Below are positions 36,501 to 45,739 of a DNA stretch of 64,000 bases, piece after piece. A program made the translations under genes and the position numbers. Below the pieces are notes generated by a model. The model saw nothing but the letters and a program-made list of their open reading frames with translations, searched no databases and was not told the origin of the DNA. Source of the DNA: Isoetes taiwanensis (Eukaryota > Streptophyta > Lycopodiopsida > Isoetales > Isoetaceae); assembly GCA_021234155.1 (NCBI GenBank), contig JAJEKV010000190.1, forward strand, positions 420,973 to 484,972, read 5' to 3'. Numbering within the stretch: position 1 is the first letter of the stretch; each line of letters opens with the position of its first letter.

Positions 36501-39088
36501 AGCATTTCAGCCAAGCGGTCAAGCACAAATAGTGGGTGGATGCCATCGCTCACAGATATTCTATGTTAGAAAAGCAAGACGCTTGGGCACTTGTTCCTAG
36601 ACCAGCCAATCACAATGTTATTGGTAATATATGGGTATATCGAACAAAGTTTCATGCAGACGGATTCTTGGCTAAGCATAAAGCACGATTAGTAGCCAAG
36701 GGTTATAATCAGAAATATGGCCATGACTATACTGAAGTCTTTGCCCCTGTTGCTCGCATCGACTGTTAGAGCAGTCATTGCTTTAGCAGCAAGCAAAGGC
36801 TGGCCCCTTTGGCAAATGGACGTTAAAAGTGCTTCTTCTAAATAGTGATTCGGAAGAGGACATCTATATGGAGCAGCCAGCGGGCTTTGTTAAGCAAGGA
36901 CAGGAGAATTTAGCCTGCAAGCTAAAGAAAAGCCTTTATGGCCTAGAACAGGCACCATGCTGCTGGCATGCCAAGATCAACTCATTTCTACTTCATTGGC
37001 TTCCAGAGATCCAAAGCAGGCCCTAGCCTATATTTCAGAGTCCAAGATCATCAAATCTGCATTCTTACCTTATATGTAGATGATCTCATTATTACTGGGG
37101 ATGCTACTGATATCATTGCAGATCTCAAGATACAACTCAACAAAGCTTTTGAGCTTACTGAACTTGGCTTAATGCACTTCTGCCTAGGGATTGAAGTTTG
37201 GCAGCATCCAACTTATGTTCAGCTTACTCAAATAGAGTACGTCAAAGATCTGTTGCTCAGATTTCACATGACAGACTGCAATGCAGCCATTGATCCCTAT
37301 GAGCCAGGCAACAAGTAGAGCTATGATGCAAACGGTCCTACATGTGACCCCACTCAGTAGGTCAGATATTCAATTTGCTGTTGGCCAAGTCAGTCGCTTT
37401 TTGCAGGACCCTCCAAAAATTTATTGGTTGGCAGCCCAAAGAATTTTAGCTTACCTACAAAATAGTGAACTAGTTTTTTGTACAGATGCAGATTATGCTG
37501 GCACTGACTATGACTATAGGAGATCCACAACTGGTTTTGTTTCGATGTTTCTAGAAGGCTCCAAATTTCGGCAGATGAAACTGCTCCTAGGCATTCAGCC
37601 CTTACAGTCTACTACATGATCATTTCCTTTGTTCCTTTCTGTTAACAATGCTTCCGAAGATAAAGTCTTAGAAGGGATATTAAAGACATGACACTTTACT
37701 CTATATGACGTGTCATGACACATCATCATATGTGACCTAATGTGACTATATAGGTCAGACTTACTCCAATAAGTGTTTCTGCAGTCCCTCAGCAGACGTG
37801 GAATAAGACTACATCATCGGCATAGAGCAGGATTGGACTGCACTCTTGAACTAGCATGCATCCTTCTCCACCAAGTGTATTAATGAAGTTTTCTAACTCA
37901 ATAATGTAGAGAGCAAATAGGTTGGGAAGAGTGGCCAGCCTCACCTCCTCCGACTATATCTGCCTAAAACATTCTCATAAAGAGTGAGATTGCCCAAATA
38001 AGATCATGTGACAGCCTTTGGAATAGCCTGTTTCTAGACACAGTATCAAAAGCTTTACGGATTAAAGATGTGGTTTATTGCGGAGAGGGTCTCCGTGCTG
38101 ATTGCATTCTGCATGGCTAACCACGCAAAAATACCACCTTCCTCAATTTCCAACAAGGATTGCGAGGAGTTGCTCCTGTGTAACCACCAAAACCTAATAC
38201 CCTCAAGGGAAAGATTCGTTTTAAACCCTCAAGGCTTACTGAGTACACTTATGGGAAGGCAACTGTGCACGATAACATCCTTTTAAAGTCTGTGCTGTGG
38301 CCTCTTTTCAGGCAGCTTGGATACGGGTACCATACCATGTCAGAGCAGATGTTGAAGCAAATGAGCTTTCTTTCCGAGCTGGTCTTCATGCTGCTTCTCA
38401 TGCTCTTCTTAATGTTTTACCATTGTGAGTTTCCATACTCTTTGTTTAATTTGAAATTCATGAGATTGTCTGGAATATTATTTATATACATGGATCTATA
38501 TGACTGAACTTTATACAGGTACATTATGTGCAACACATCTGATGTAGGAACAGAATGTGCAAACCCTCATGATACACGCCATTATCCAGAAAGATTGCTT
38601 ATATTTGATAAACTTCAAGGTGGAATTGGGATTGCTGCACAGGTAATACATAGAGAGTTGCATGCAAACTTTCATTCAATTTTGCTCATTCCATTATTTG
38701 ATAGGCGCGGTACTTCTTTGGGGAGTTATTACTAGCAGCATTTGAACAAATTAATTCTTGCGAATGCTCGAGGGATACTGGTTGTCCAAGCTGCATACAA
38801 GTTAATAACTACACTCCATTATTAAATATACGTGTTCCTCACCTCTATTTTCCTTTTGCATTGCAGAATTTAGCATGTAGTGAATATAATGAAGTAATTG
38901 ATAAACAAGCAGCAATTATGGTACTCGAGGTATAGATCCAACTCATTTATTTCATTTAGAGTGCATATGCGTGCATGCTGCTAATATACTCTTTTGTATA
39001 GGGTGTCATTAAAAATGAGGACATTCATAAGCAGAGTGATCAAATGCAGTGGTCTGCAAAAATTGCAGGGCAGGGTGAATCAGGATAA
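21526..39088 (+). CDS. HRQ1: HRQ1-type RecQ-like ATP-dependent DNA helicase with N-terminal ubiquitin-like region and C-terminal DUF1998-type domain
   Basis: Hrq1 helicases unwind DNA 3' to 5' and act in crosslink repair and genome stability in the nucleus. I place 26 exons: 21526-21699, 21813-22418, 22587-22677, 22815-22894, 22952-23074, 23139-23207, 23304-23426, 24596-24745, 24832-24963, 25045-25124, 25192-25286, 25382-25449, 29715-29875, 29954-30061, 30202-30277, 30361-30497, 30581-30740, 30811-30990, 31055-31171, 31288-31443, 31629-31796, 38312-38424, 38519-38642, 38705-38800, 38867-38929, 39002-39088. The frame stays open through every junction, giving about 1178 aa. Domains: ubiquitin-like region (about 1-85); motif I TASGKS (K445); DEAH box (548-551); motif [11 protein letters not shown] (about 761-769); C-terminal cysteine cluster [12 protein letters not shown] (1116-1127). 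Two introns use GC donors (after 24745 and 31171). The largest introns, 25450-29714 and 31797-38311, contain mobile elements. An in-frame ATG upstream at 21433 is an alternative start. Exons 3-6 cover a poorly conserved region and are the least certain. Confidence 0.93.
26363..26460. repeat. Dispersed repeat, copy 1 (SINE-like)
   Basis: It starts GAAAGAAAGAAAGATTT, then GTCTACG, AGACCC.., TCTATGAGACC, then purine-rich GGAGGA. A second copy lies at 34909-35000. On the minus strand the unit ends in a TTTC run, as a retroposed 3' tail might. The family is not identified. Confidence 0.55.
26700..27450 (-). mobile_element. LINE 3'-end fragment in helicase intron 12
   Basis: On the minus strand, frames at 27243-26959 and 27043-26855 carry a zf-RVT-like segment ([20 protein letters not shown], then C) typical of the end of plant LINE ORF2. 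No RT core is visible. The fragment is broken and lies within the 25450-29714 intron. Confidence 0.65.
27512..27534 (+). repeat. A-run of 23
   Basis: Uninterrupted run of A, possibly the tail of a retroposed sequence. No element ending here was identified. Confidence 0.7.
28290..28640 (+). mobile_element. Ty1/Copia RNase H fragment in helicase intron 12
   Basis: The open frame 28317-28520 reads [20 protein letters not shown] then [10 protein letters not shown]. This is the classic Copia RNase H C-terminal motif (TGY..F..G..ISW.SKKQ..VS.S..EAE). Downstream sequence near 28530-28560 resembles the element's last pol residues. Nothing upstream of RNase H remains. Confidence 0.75.
33100..33930 (-). 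mobile_element. LINE fragment, downstream half, split by a Copia insertion
   Basis: The minus strand from 33930 down reads [18 protein letters not shown] in one frame, a typical end-of-RT LINE motif. It is separated from its upstream half (37771-38250) by the Copia element. Sequence below about 33600 is too degraded to assign firmly. Confidence 0.7.
34080..34092 (+). other. Primer-binding site of the intron 21 Copia element
   Basis: TGGTATCAGAGCC is complementary to the 3' end of plant initiator-methionine tRNA, the standard primer of plant Copia elements. It lies just after the 5' terminal repeat. Confidence 0.85.
34909..35000. repeat. Dispersed repeat, copy 2 (SINE-like), inserted in Copia gag
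   Basis: It matches 26363-26460: GAAAGAAAGAAAGATTT, GTCTACG, AGACCC..GGTCTATGAGACC, and a GGCCTCCCAGAGGA-like end. It begins right after GHFRNR of the Copia zinc knuckle and so interrupts gag. AAATAG occurs on both sides (about 34905 and 35019) and might be a target duplication. Confidence 0.55.
37771..38250 (-). mobile_element. LINE fragment, RT-core half, split by the Copia element
   Basis: The minus strand shows [15 protein letters not shown], then [15 protein letters not shown], then [10 protein letters not shown] (YADD near 37820), i.e. the LINE RT palm. Its continuation is the fragment at 33100-33930. The upstream end of the LINE is not visible. Confidence 0.75.
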
Positions 39089-39420
39089 ATCCAATTCAAT
39101 TTATTTTGCTTGTTTATAAAAAGCATGGGTTTGTTTATTCTTGTCTTTCCTTTGTTTTAATTGGAATTTTATTTGGGAGAGCCACCAGGAAGTTTGCTAT
39201 TTCAAATTAACGCGAGCATTCATTATGGTTATTTTAGTTCGTATATCTGAACATCAGAAATATAATAAAAATGACTAATTTTGCGTGAAGCGTCATTTTC
39301 AAGGGTAGTCAATTTGGCAGAGAGAAGTTTCTCAAAAAGAAAATGATCTGGGATTGGTTTGAGTAATTTGGCATTGAACATTATGTTAAGAATCGGGATC
39401 AAGGCAGCAAAAATGAACAA
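39089..39420. other. 3' flank of the helicase gene
   Basis: AT-rich sequence with no gene seen. It should hold the helicase 3' UTR; I cannot fix a polyadenylation site. Confidence 0.4.
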
Positions 39421-39429
39421 GAGGGAGCA

Positions 39430-40430
39430 ATCGCGCCAGCGAGGAAGAACAAATCATGAATGTAGAGTACATGTACTTATAGAACAAAGCTGATCTTAAG
39501 GTCTCTATGCTAACTAACTACCAAATAACTTTGCCACGTCACTTGATTGATTCTTGATGTGGCACAAATATGGTTTATATGCATATATCTCAACATATTA
39601 GCAGTGATTCTTGAAGGTGTACCTCAAGCTTATATTGGGCTGAATTTGCCATAAACCATATTTGCGTAGTAAAAGAAAATTACAGTTTACTATTGTAACA
39701 TCCTCCCTTAAACTGAAGTTTCTGGAATCTAGTACATATATTTTTCCTGCTGCTCTGCTGCTCTTCAATCTTCTGAGAAGATTCTTGAACTAAATTTTGT
39801 TCAGATGTAAGAGAGCTTGGACATTATTGCTGTAATAAAATGAAGGATAATTGAAAATTTGATTGGCATCTCTCTTAATTCAATAGCAATAAAAGATTGA
39901 TGGAAGCCCACGAAGTAAGGATTGGATAACATCCTTGCCTTCCATATGGACTCCCATGTCAACCAAAGCCACTCTAGTCTGCATAATCTTGCCAAGGTAG
40001 TCATGTATGCCGGTATCATGCATCACATCCTTCAGATACAAAATCTTGGCATCGTTGGTATTTGCTAAACTGATTCAAGTTGATCTCATGATGCAACAAA
40101 AGTCTTCAATCGTGCAATGTGATTCCCATCATTAGGATTAAGACTCATCTTGAGTATACTTAATACTTTGGTATTGAGTTTCTTTGCTGCTTCATTCTTG
40201 ACAATGAACTTGGATCTAAAACAACATCAAGATAATTGAACCCAAGTGCTCCTTTGGGACAGATTTCCCATGCTGCGTCTTCGTCTCCTGTAAGGATAGA
40301 ATTTCAATAATGAGGAAGGTTCCCTGCCTCCACCAAAAAATATGCAAACGAACAATTTCCACCAAGAAATAACAGACGGGTGAGCTTTGTCCGGAAAAAA
40401 AGCCTCTCATCTAGACTTAAGAGTGCTAAA
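39430..40430 (-). mobile_element. Copia-derived remnant: gag fragment, polypurine tract and LTR
   Basis: On the minus strand, a gag fragment (near 40030-39870) reads DVMHDTGIHDYLGKIMQTR and MGVHMEGKDVIQSLLRGLP, resembling the Copia gag-polypeptide (UBN2) domain. It is followed almost directly by a polypurine tract (TAAGGGAGGA, 39710-39701) and an LTR start TGTTACAATA at 39700 running down to about 39430. Protease, integrase, RT and RNase H are absent, so this is an internally deleted derivative. Confidence 0.7.
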
Positions 40431-40439
40431 AAGACCTTT

Positions 40440-40596
40440 GGCCATTTGATATCAGCTAGGGTGGCTAATCCGGCTATCTGATATCAGCCAGTGGTTAATG
40501 CAGCCATTCGGTATTAGCCAGGATGGTTAATCTGGCCATCGATATTAGCCAGAGTGGTTAATCCGGCCATCTGATATCACAAACTAGTTAATCTGA
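40440..40596. repeat. Minisatellite, about 31-bp unit, five copies
   Basis: Five imperfect units follow the form GGCCATCTGATATCAGCCA then GGTGGTTAATCC. Copies differ by a few substitutions and single-base gaps. No coding signal. Confidence 0.8.
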
Positions 40597-41100
40597 TCAA
40601 AAATCAAGGTATAGAATTGCTCGACGGGCAAAAAATTTGATCTGATAGTTTCATGGGCTGTTCGATCCACTTTAAAAAGCATCCCAATTTCCAGATTGAT
40701 GAAATTTGAGGTGAGTCATCAAAAAAATGGACAAAAATAGTTGTTTTTTGAGCTTCGAACCATGCAATTCATTGTGGTTGATATCAACTGGCTGGATTAA
40801 GGCTAGTTTAACCATATCTTGGATGATACATTGGGGCTTCCATCTTTCCCAATGCAAAATTTTGAGGGAGGATCTAATTACTGCTCGAGGTACTATATTC
40901 AATCAAGATTCAATCATATTAGTAAAAAAAATTAGGGATTTGTATGCATTATCACCGACACAATTAAAATACAAAAGAATATCCAATAGACTTTTAATGA
41001 GGTCCAGGATGCGATGTGGCTGACTGCAGTAAAGGCAAGTAAAGAGAAATAGAGACAAGAAGAGATATCTAAAATTGAAGCTAAGCCTAATAAGCCTTAA
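40597..41100. other. No recognisable feature
   Basis: AT-rich, with short open frames on both strands that share no motif known to me. Confidence 0.4.
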
Positions 41101-41109
41101 GTTAGTTGC

Positions 41110-41495
41110 TGGCGAGTCGAGAAAATCCATGGGAAGGGGCTTTCTCGACTAGTCCCCAATTGCAAGGAAGCCTTTGCATAGAAGTAAATTAACAATTTTG
41201 GGTATTCTCGACTCGAGAATACCCAGAGGAAGACAAAAAACACATGGTGCAGGGGCTTTCTCGACTCGCGTGTCAAGAAAGACCCCAATTGCAAGGAAGC
41301 CTCTGCATAGCAGTAAAATCACAATTCTGGAATAGATGGTGCGGGGGCTTTCTCGACTCGTGAGGCGAGAAAGTCCCCAATTGCAAGGAAGCCTCTGCAT
41401 AGCAGTAAATTAACAATTCTGGGTATTCTCGACTCAGAGGAAGAAAAAACAGAGGGTGCGGGGGCTTTCTCGACTCGCGACGAGAATTGCCCTGG
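41110..41495. repeat. Left palindrome array
   Basis: Four imperfect units of roughly 90-120 bp. Each has a CTTTCTCGACTCG half-palindrome followed by its near reverse complement, then CCCCAATTGCAAGGAAGCC, CTGCATAGCAGTAAAT and often GGGTATTCTCGACTC. The central motif can fold into a hairpin; arm mismatches differ between units (CGCGTGTC, CGTGAGGC, CGCGACG). Confidence 0.85.
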
Positions 41496-41501
41496 TGCGG
41501 G

Positions 41502-42791
41502 CTAAGTAAAATACCTTATGTAGCTGGCACTTGCTGCTATTGTATTCTGACAGTGGCTAATGCTGGCAAGCTCGGTGGGTGGTGTATCCGCTGAGAGAAC
41601 TCTGCACTCCCGTTTGGAATACCGATCCTTAATCCTATGTGGGACCTCCTTTTCTGTCTGCAACACTTGTGCTGCCCTCATGGAATGCTGACCATCCACA
41701 ACCCAGTACCTCACATATTTACCCTTCAGGTCTTCCCCAGTGCTCCACCTGAACAACTCACCTGTAGCTCTGCTGAATGGTATAACGTCCGCAGGCATTG
41801 GATCCGCAACAGGATGACGCACCATGAGGTTCAGTATCTCTAGCATATGAGCTGGATTAAATTCCCTGTGATTGAAGAGGACTGCATCACCAATGCAAAC
41901 CTTCAAGCGTCTTATGTCCAGTAGCAACTTGTGGTCAATCCCCAGCGGACAAAACAAAGCCAGGCGCTCCATCTTTTGGGCCGCCCTCTGCGACTTCTTT
42001 ATTTGTTCGTCTGGATCCAAGAACTGGGAGTCTACCATTTCGTCATCTTCCGCATCGGAATCCTCTGGAGCGCTTTCAGTTTTCCCACTTGCACTCTTCT
42101 CTAGACTTTTCTCCCTCTCAACAACATCCTTCGTAACTGTTGAGTGCTTTAAACTCTTAAGCACATTGGATATGAACATCTCTGTGTTAAAGAGCTTCTC
42201 CCTCACCCTGGAAATTTTCATTCTGAGCTCCCTTGAAGTGAGTGTCCCAGCCTCCTTCACCCCTTCCAAATCCTTCCAGCCCAAGTTCTGGCAATTTAGA
42301 GGCGCGGCCTTTTGTCAGTCCCCTTGGCCTTGCTCATCGATGTAGAAGAATAATTTGAGATTGACAATTTCCTAGTGTGGTAAAATTTGCCCTTCAACAT
42401 GTCTTCCACATACAAAGTAACATGTCTTGGATCTGGGGCAGCAATAGATAGGACCACATCGACCTTCTTATACTTGTCGCCGGAATTTCTTTTATCCTTG
42501 TGCCAGAAAAACAGATCTTTTTCTTTCCCACAAGATGTTACTTCCACATACCACCAGTAATCCGATGGGGTTTCCAGCAGCTCTGTCTCCAATCCTTCAA
42601 GGACGAAGAATGAGTTCTACCAGTGATGACGAGTGTCTCTGCCATAAATGCTGCAAGGCTAAAATATCATCAGAACCGGTAGACGAATCAAATCAAAATT
42701 GAGTGCTTACCGGAAGGCATGGTCTTTCGTTTCTTCGTTCCACTATAACCGGCTCCGATCTGGCGCCCCACTTCTTTGTTGGAGTCGCCAT
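41502..42791 (-). pseudogene. Gene fragment with a 'VDGQHS' (ParB/DGQHR-like) motif
   Basis: The minus strand has a likely first exon of 27 codons (42791-42711, MATPTKKWGARSEPV) with a GT donor, a second exon from 42614 (SFFVLEG, then PSDYWWYVEV), and a 260-codon open frame to 41502. The second and third parts join only through a frame change near 42296-42310. The long part has an acidic stretch (EDSDAEDDEMVDSQF), then IPFSRATGELFRWSTGE, then YWVVDGQHSMRAAQVL. I associate this last signature with ParB/DGQHR-like domains and with large gene families in mosses and ferns; this is recollection, not a search. The frame stops soon after the motif, so the protein looks C-terminally truncated. Function is not assigned. 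Confidence 0.55.
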
Positions 42792-43097
42792 GTCTTGATG
42801 CTGGCGCTGTCTGTTGTTGCTCGAATTCCCTTCTAAACTTAGTCTCTTCCGGGACTCTGTGATTTTGGGACTACACGTAAAAACAGGTTCCGACGTGTTC
42901 TTAAATTTGACATTAAGGACATACAATCATTCAAGGGAAAAAAGCGGGCTAAGGGTACAACACGACACTAAGTGTATCGGGCGCAGAGTTTTATCGGATC
43001 TTAGCAGCCGGAGGCAGAGAGAGATTCTGAACGACTTCTCGGCATGACGTCACGATGTTGTAAGCTCTTAACAGCAGTTTAGTCTGTAGCTCCGTCT

Positions 43098-43345
43098 AAC
43101 TGAGCGATCTGTTGAAACTAGATGATTTGATTGATGTACACGGGGCCAAGGTAGCAAGGGGAGATGAGCTAGAGGACACGAGCACTCTTCACTGCAACGC
43201 CATGGAGAAGGGATACACAAGAATCGCTTTAACACAAGTTTTTGATGGAGATGCCTTGTTGATGAGGCTGACAGAAGAAGCAAAGTCCCTCAGAAAGGCT
43301 GCGAGATTTGTGATACAATGGCCAAAAGAATACTCGCGAGAAGAG
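43098..43345 (+). CDS. Unrecognised exon-like open frame, divergent from the VDGQHS gene
   Basis: The frame is open from 43098 and ends at GAAGAG followed by GTGAGTGC, a good donor site. It encodes DDLIDVHGAKVARGDELEDT, an in-frame Met (MEKGYTRIAL, about 43202), then LLMRLTEEAKSLRKAARFVI. It begins about 300 bp from the start of the minus-strand gene, as in a divergent pair. No downstream exon was found. I do not recognise the protein. Confidence 0.35.
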
Positions 43346-43739
43346 GTGAGTGCTTACCATTGTTTTATTAGGATGCTTGTTTTAGAGATCCTGTTAGGCA
43401 TGTTAAACTTGTTTAGAATGTGGAACTGCTCGAAAGCTCGCTCAATTGGTTGTTTCCTTGTTGAGCATATTTTAGTATCGAGACACTCTCTGGGTTGAGA
43501 GATGCTGAGCAAGGGAGCAACCAATCGGAGTAACTCGCGAACATCTCCATGTTTTGGTAGTTTTGGTTGGAATGCATTCCCATGTAGTTAGTCGCAGAAG
43601 CCTCCACCCAGTCTGAGCCCCTCCCCTTTGCAATATTCGAGGAAGATGGTTCGAAGGAGAGTGGCTCAGACTGGCTAGAAGCACCTGCGATTCGACACTA
43701 GAGAATGCACTAGAGCTTGGGCAGGTCAATTGAGGAAGT
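43346..43739. other. Sequence between the exon-like frame and the right palindrome array
   Basis: It contains a first, palindrome-poor copy of the roughly 200-bp unit seen downstream (GAGGAAGATGGTTCGAAGGA at about 43639, CTGCGATTCGACACT at about 43685). No gene is seen. Confidence 0.4.
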
Positions 43740-44240
43740 CTGCATTGCTGTGTGTAAGACTCGAGGCGAGTCGAGAAAGCCCCCAGCCCTCCTTAGGAAT
43801 GTAGTTCAAATGTATTCCCCTGTGGTTAGTCATAGAGGCCTCCACCCAGTCTGAGCCCCTCCCCTTCGCAATATTCGAGGAAGATGGTTGAAAGGAGAAT
43901 GGCTCTGACTGGGTCAAGGCACCTGCGACTCGACACTGGAGAATGCACTAGAGCTTGGGCAAGACAAGGGAGGATGTGAGATAAGCAGTCTGCATTGCTG
44001 TGTGTAAGACTCGAGGGCCTTCTCGACTCGCGAGTCGAGAAAGCCTCCCAGCCCTCCTTAGGGATGCAGTTCGAGGAAGATGGTTCGAAGGACAGTGGCT
44101 CTGGCTGGGTAGAGGCACCTGCGACTCGACAATGGAGAATGCGTTGGAGCTTGGGCAGGTCAAGGGAGGATGTGAGATAAGCAGTCTGCATTTCTATGTG
44201 TAAGATTCGAGGGCTTTCTCGACTCGCGAGTCGAGAAAAC
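43740..44240. repeat. Right palindrome array, part 1 (about 200-250 bp units)
   Basis: Repeated units contain GAGGAAGATGGTT, CTGCGACTCGACA, GAGCTTGGGCAGG, GGATGTGAGATAAGCAGTCTG, then GACTCGAGGGCTTTC. Two units hold a perfect 22-nt palindrome, TTCTCGACTCG followed by its exact reverse complement, at 44020-44041 and 44216-44237; another has a damaged one (43755-43768). Confidence 0.88.
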
Positions 44241-44394
44241 CGCCCAGCCCCCCTTAGGGTCCTCTCAACTCGCGTATCTAGTATGCGACCACCAAGACTG
44301 AGCCCCTATCCTCAAAGGTGCTGGAGCAGAGGGACCCAGTCTGGATGGCCGCATCCTCGACTCGCGTTTCAAGAATAGGGGGAGTAGACTAGCG

Positions 44395-44720
44395 TTGGCT
44401 GGCTGGGGCATTCTCGACTCGCGAGTCGAGAATAGGGAGTGTAATAGCGGTGCTTGCTAGATGAGAAATTCTCAACTCGCGAGGCGAGTATGGGGGAGTA
44501 GATCCTGGAGTGTTGGGTGGGTGAGGCATTCTCGACTCACGAGTCGAGAATAGGAGTGTTGGCTGGGTGAGGCATTCTCGACTCACGAGTCGATAATTCA
44601 GAGTAAGAGCCGGTGCTTGCTGAGTGAGAAATTCTCGACTCGCGAGGCGAGAATAGGGAGAGTAGTTCCTGGAGTGCTGGCTAGGTGAGGGATTCTCGAG
44701 TCGCGAGTTGAGATTGCAGG
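44395..44720. repeat. Right palindrome array, part 2 (short spacing)
   Basis: Six copies of the TTCTCGACTCG palindrome, perfect at 44409-44430 and with one to four changes elsewhere (e.g. 44529-44550). They are spaced about 40-70 bp apart by related text (GGGTGAGGC, GGTGCTTGCT, CTGGAGTG). Most arm pairs can still form a hairpin. Confidence 0.88.
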
Positions 44721-45237
44721 GTGTAGACTGCACCTTTCCTACAAGGGAGGATGTATTATATGTTAGAAAGGTCTGTACAATGTTCTAAACTACCTAACAT
44801 CTTCATAGTTCGGAAACATTCATAGTTGTTTCTTTTGTGTACCTGTCTTTGGAGGATTTCTAGTCGGCAATTTTGATTGCTTGCCCCTATTCAGAGTTAT
44901 GATTAAATGGTAACAGTGATGCATCCAATTAAATAATAAAGACAAAGAACATGGAACTGGCTTCCATTAAAAAGAACAGAAAATAATGATCATGGTCCTG
45001 ATCTGACCTGAATAAAACAAGATAACCTAAGGAAAGAACATACCTGGCAGATTTGCTGGAAGAAGACGCAGGTTCCTGCAAATCGAGAATAGGGGTTCGT
45101 CGGGCTGGAAATTGAATCAGGGGATAATAAGATCCTCTAAATACTATAAAAGGAAGAAGGAAGTAAGAATATAGTAAAGCACATGGAAATAACATGATCA
45201 GTGGTAAAATTAGTGCTAAAAACTTACTTAAAAAAAC
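44721..45237. other. AT-rich stretch between the palindrome array and the next open frames
   Basis: No clear gene. A minus-strand segment at about 45114-45047 is flanked by an AG acceptor and a GT donor and might be a second exon for the frame at 45312-45238. Confidence 0.3.
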
Positions 45238-45312
45238 CTCACTTTCTTCTAAGACTATAGCAACCTTTGGAGGACTCGATGTGCGCGAAAACTTCGGCGC
45301 TGGATGCGTCAT
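45238..45312 (-). CDS. Possible first exon of an unrecognised minus-strand gene
   Basis: The minus strand opens with an ATG (MTHPAPKFSRTSSPPKVAIV) and runs 25 codons to a GT donor. The short basic/proline-rich first exon is similar in style to that of the VDGQHS gene. Only weak support: no homology is recognised and overlapping plus-strand frames also exist. Confidence 0.22.
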
Positions 45313-45597
45313 CTGTTGTTCGTCGGTCGATCGCCTTGCAGGTTCCGGCTTGCAGAAAAAGCAAAGGAGGATGAAGAGCTGCGAAAAAACAGAGGAGGAT
45401 GAATCGGTCGAAACAGAGGAAGGAGAAGAGTGCAGTTATTTCTGGCTGCACCCTCAATCCTCGAAGAAGTGCCTTAATGAATGTCTGGCGCGTATAGGCC
45501 ATGTTATGCGTGACGTGGCTGTCCGGACTGCTGACATAGCCACGTCAACAGTTGCTGAGGAATCGACACACGTGATCACAAGAATATCTTGTGGCTC

Positions 45598-45705
45598 TAT
45601 GGTTTTAATATTTATGGTTATATGGTTATATATATGGTTATGATGTTATATGGTTATATGGTTATATTTTATTGTTTATTGTTTTGTAATGTTCTTGGTT
45701 ATATG
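45598..45705. repeat. TGGTTATA-type simple repeat
   Basis: Irregular runs of TATGGTTATA and related AT-rich units. Low complexity, non-coding. Confidence 0.8.
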
Positions 45706-45739
45706 ATTATCTTCTTTCATTTAGGGAGCATGTGAGATA

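Larger units (their letters stand above)
33931..37770 (+). mobile_element. Ty1/Copia retrotransposon inserted in a LINE in helicase intron 21
   Basis: Terminal repeats are visible as a shared TGACACTTTACTCTATATGA.. block through GTGACTATATAGGTCA at both ends (about 33940-34007 and 37690-37765); the second has a short insertion. A primer-binding site TGGTATCAGAGCC lies at about 34080-34092. Gag begins near 34424 ([14 protein letters not shown]) with a [10 protein letters not shown] zinc-knuckle start at about 34870. Protease-region, integrase, RT and RNase H frames follow: [10 protein letters not shown] (35271), [55 protein letters not shown] (about 37070) and [10 protein letters not shown]. 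Stops and frameshifts interrupt all of them. Flanks AAGTA (left) and AAGTG (right) are a plausible 5-bp target duplication with one change. Confidence 0.9.

Noticed and set aside
41110-44720. CRISPR array
   Set aside because: Repeat lengths and spacings are irregular, neighbouring units share most of their 'spacer' text, and this is a plant nuclear locus.
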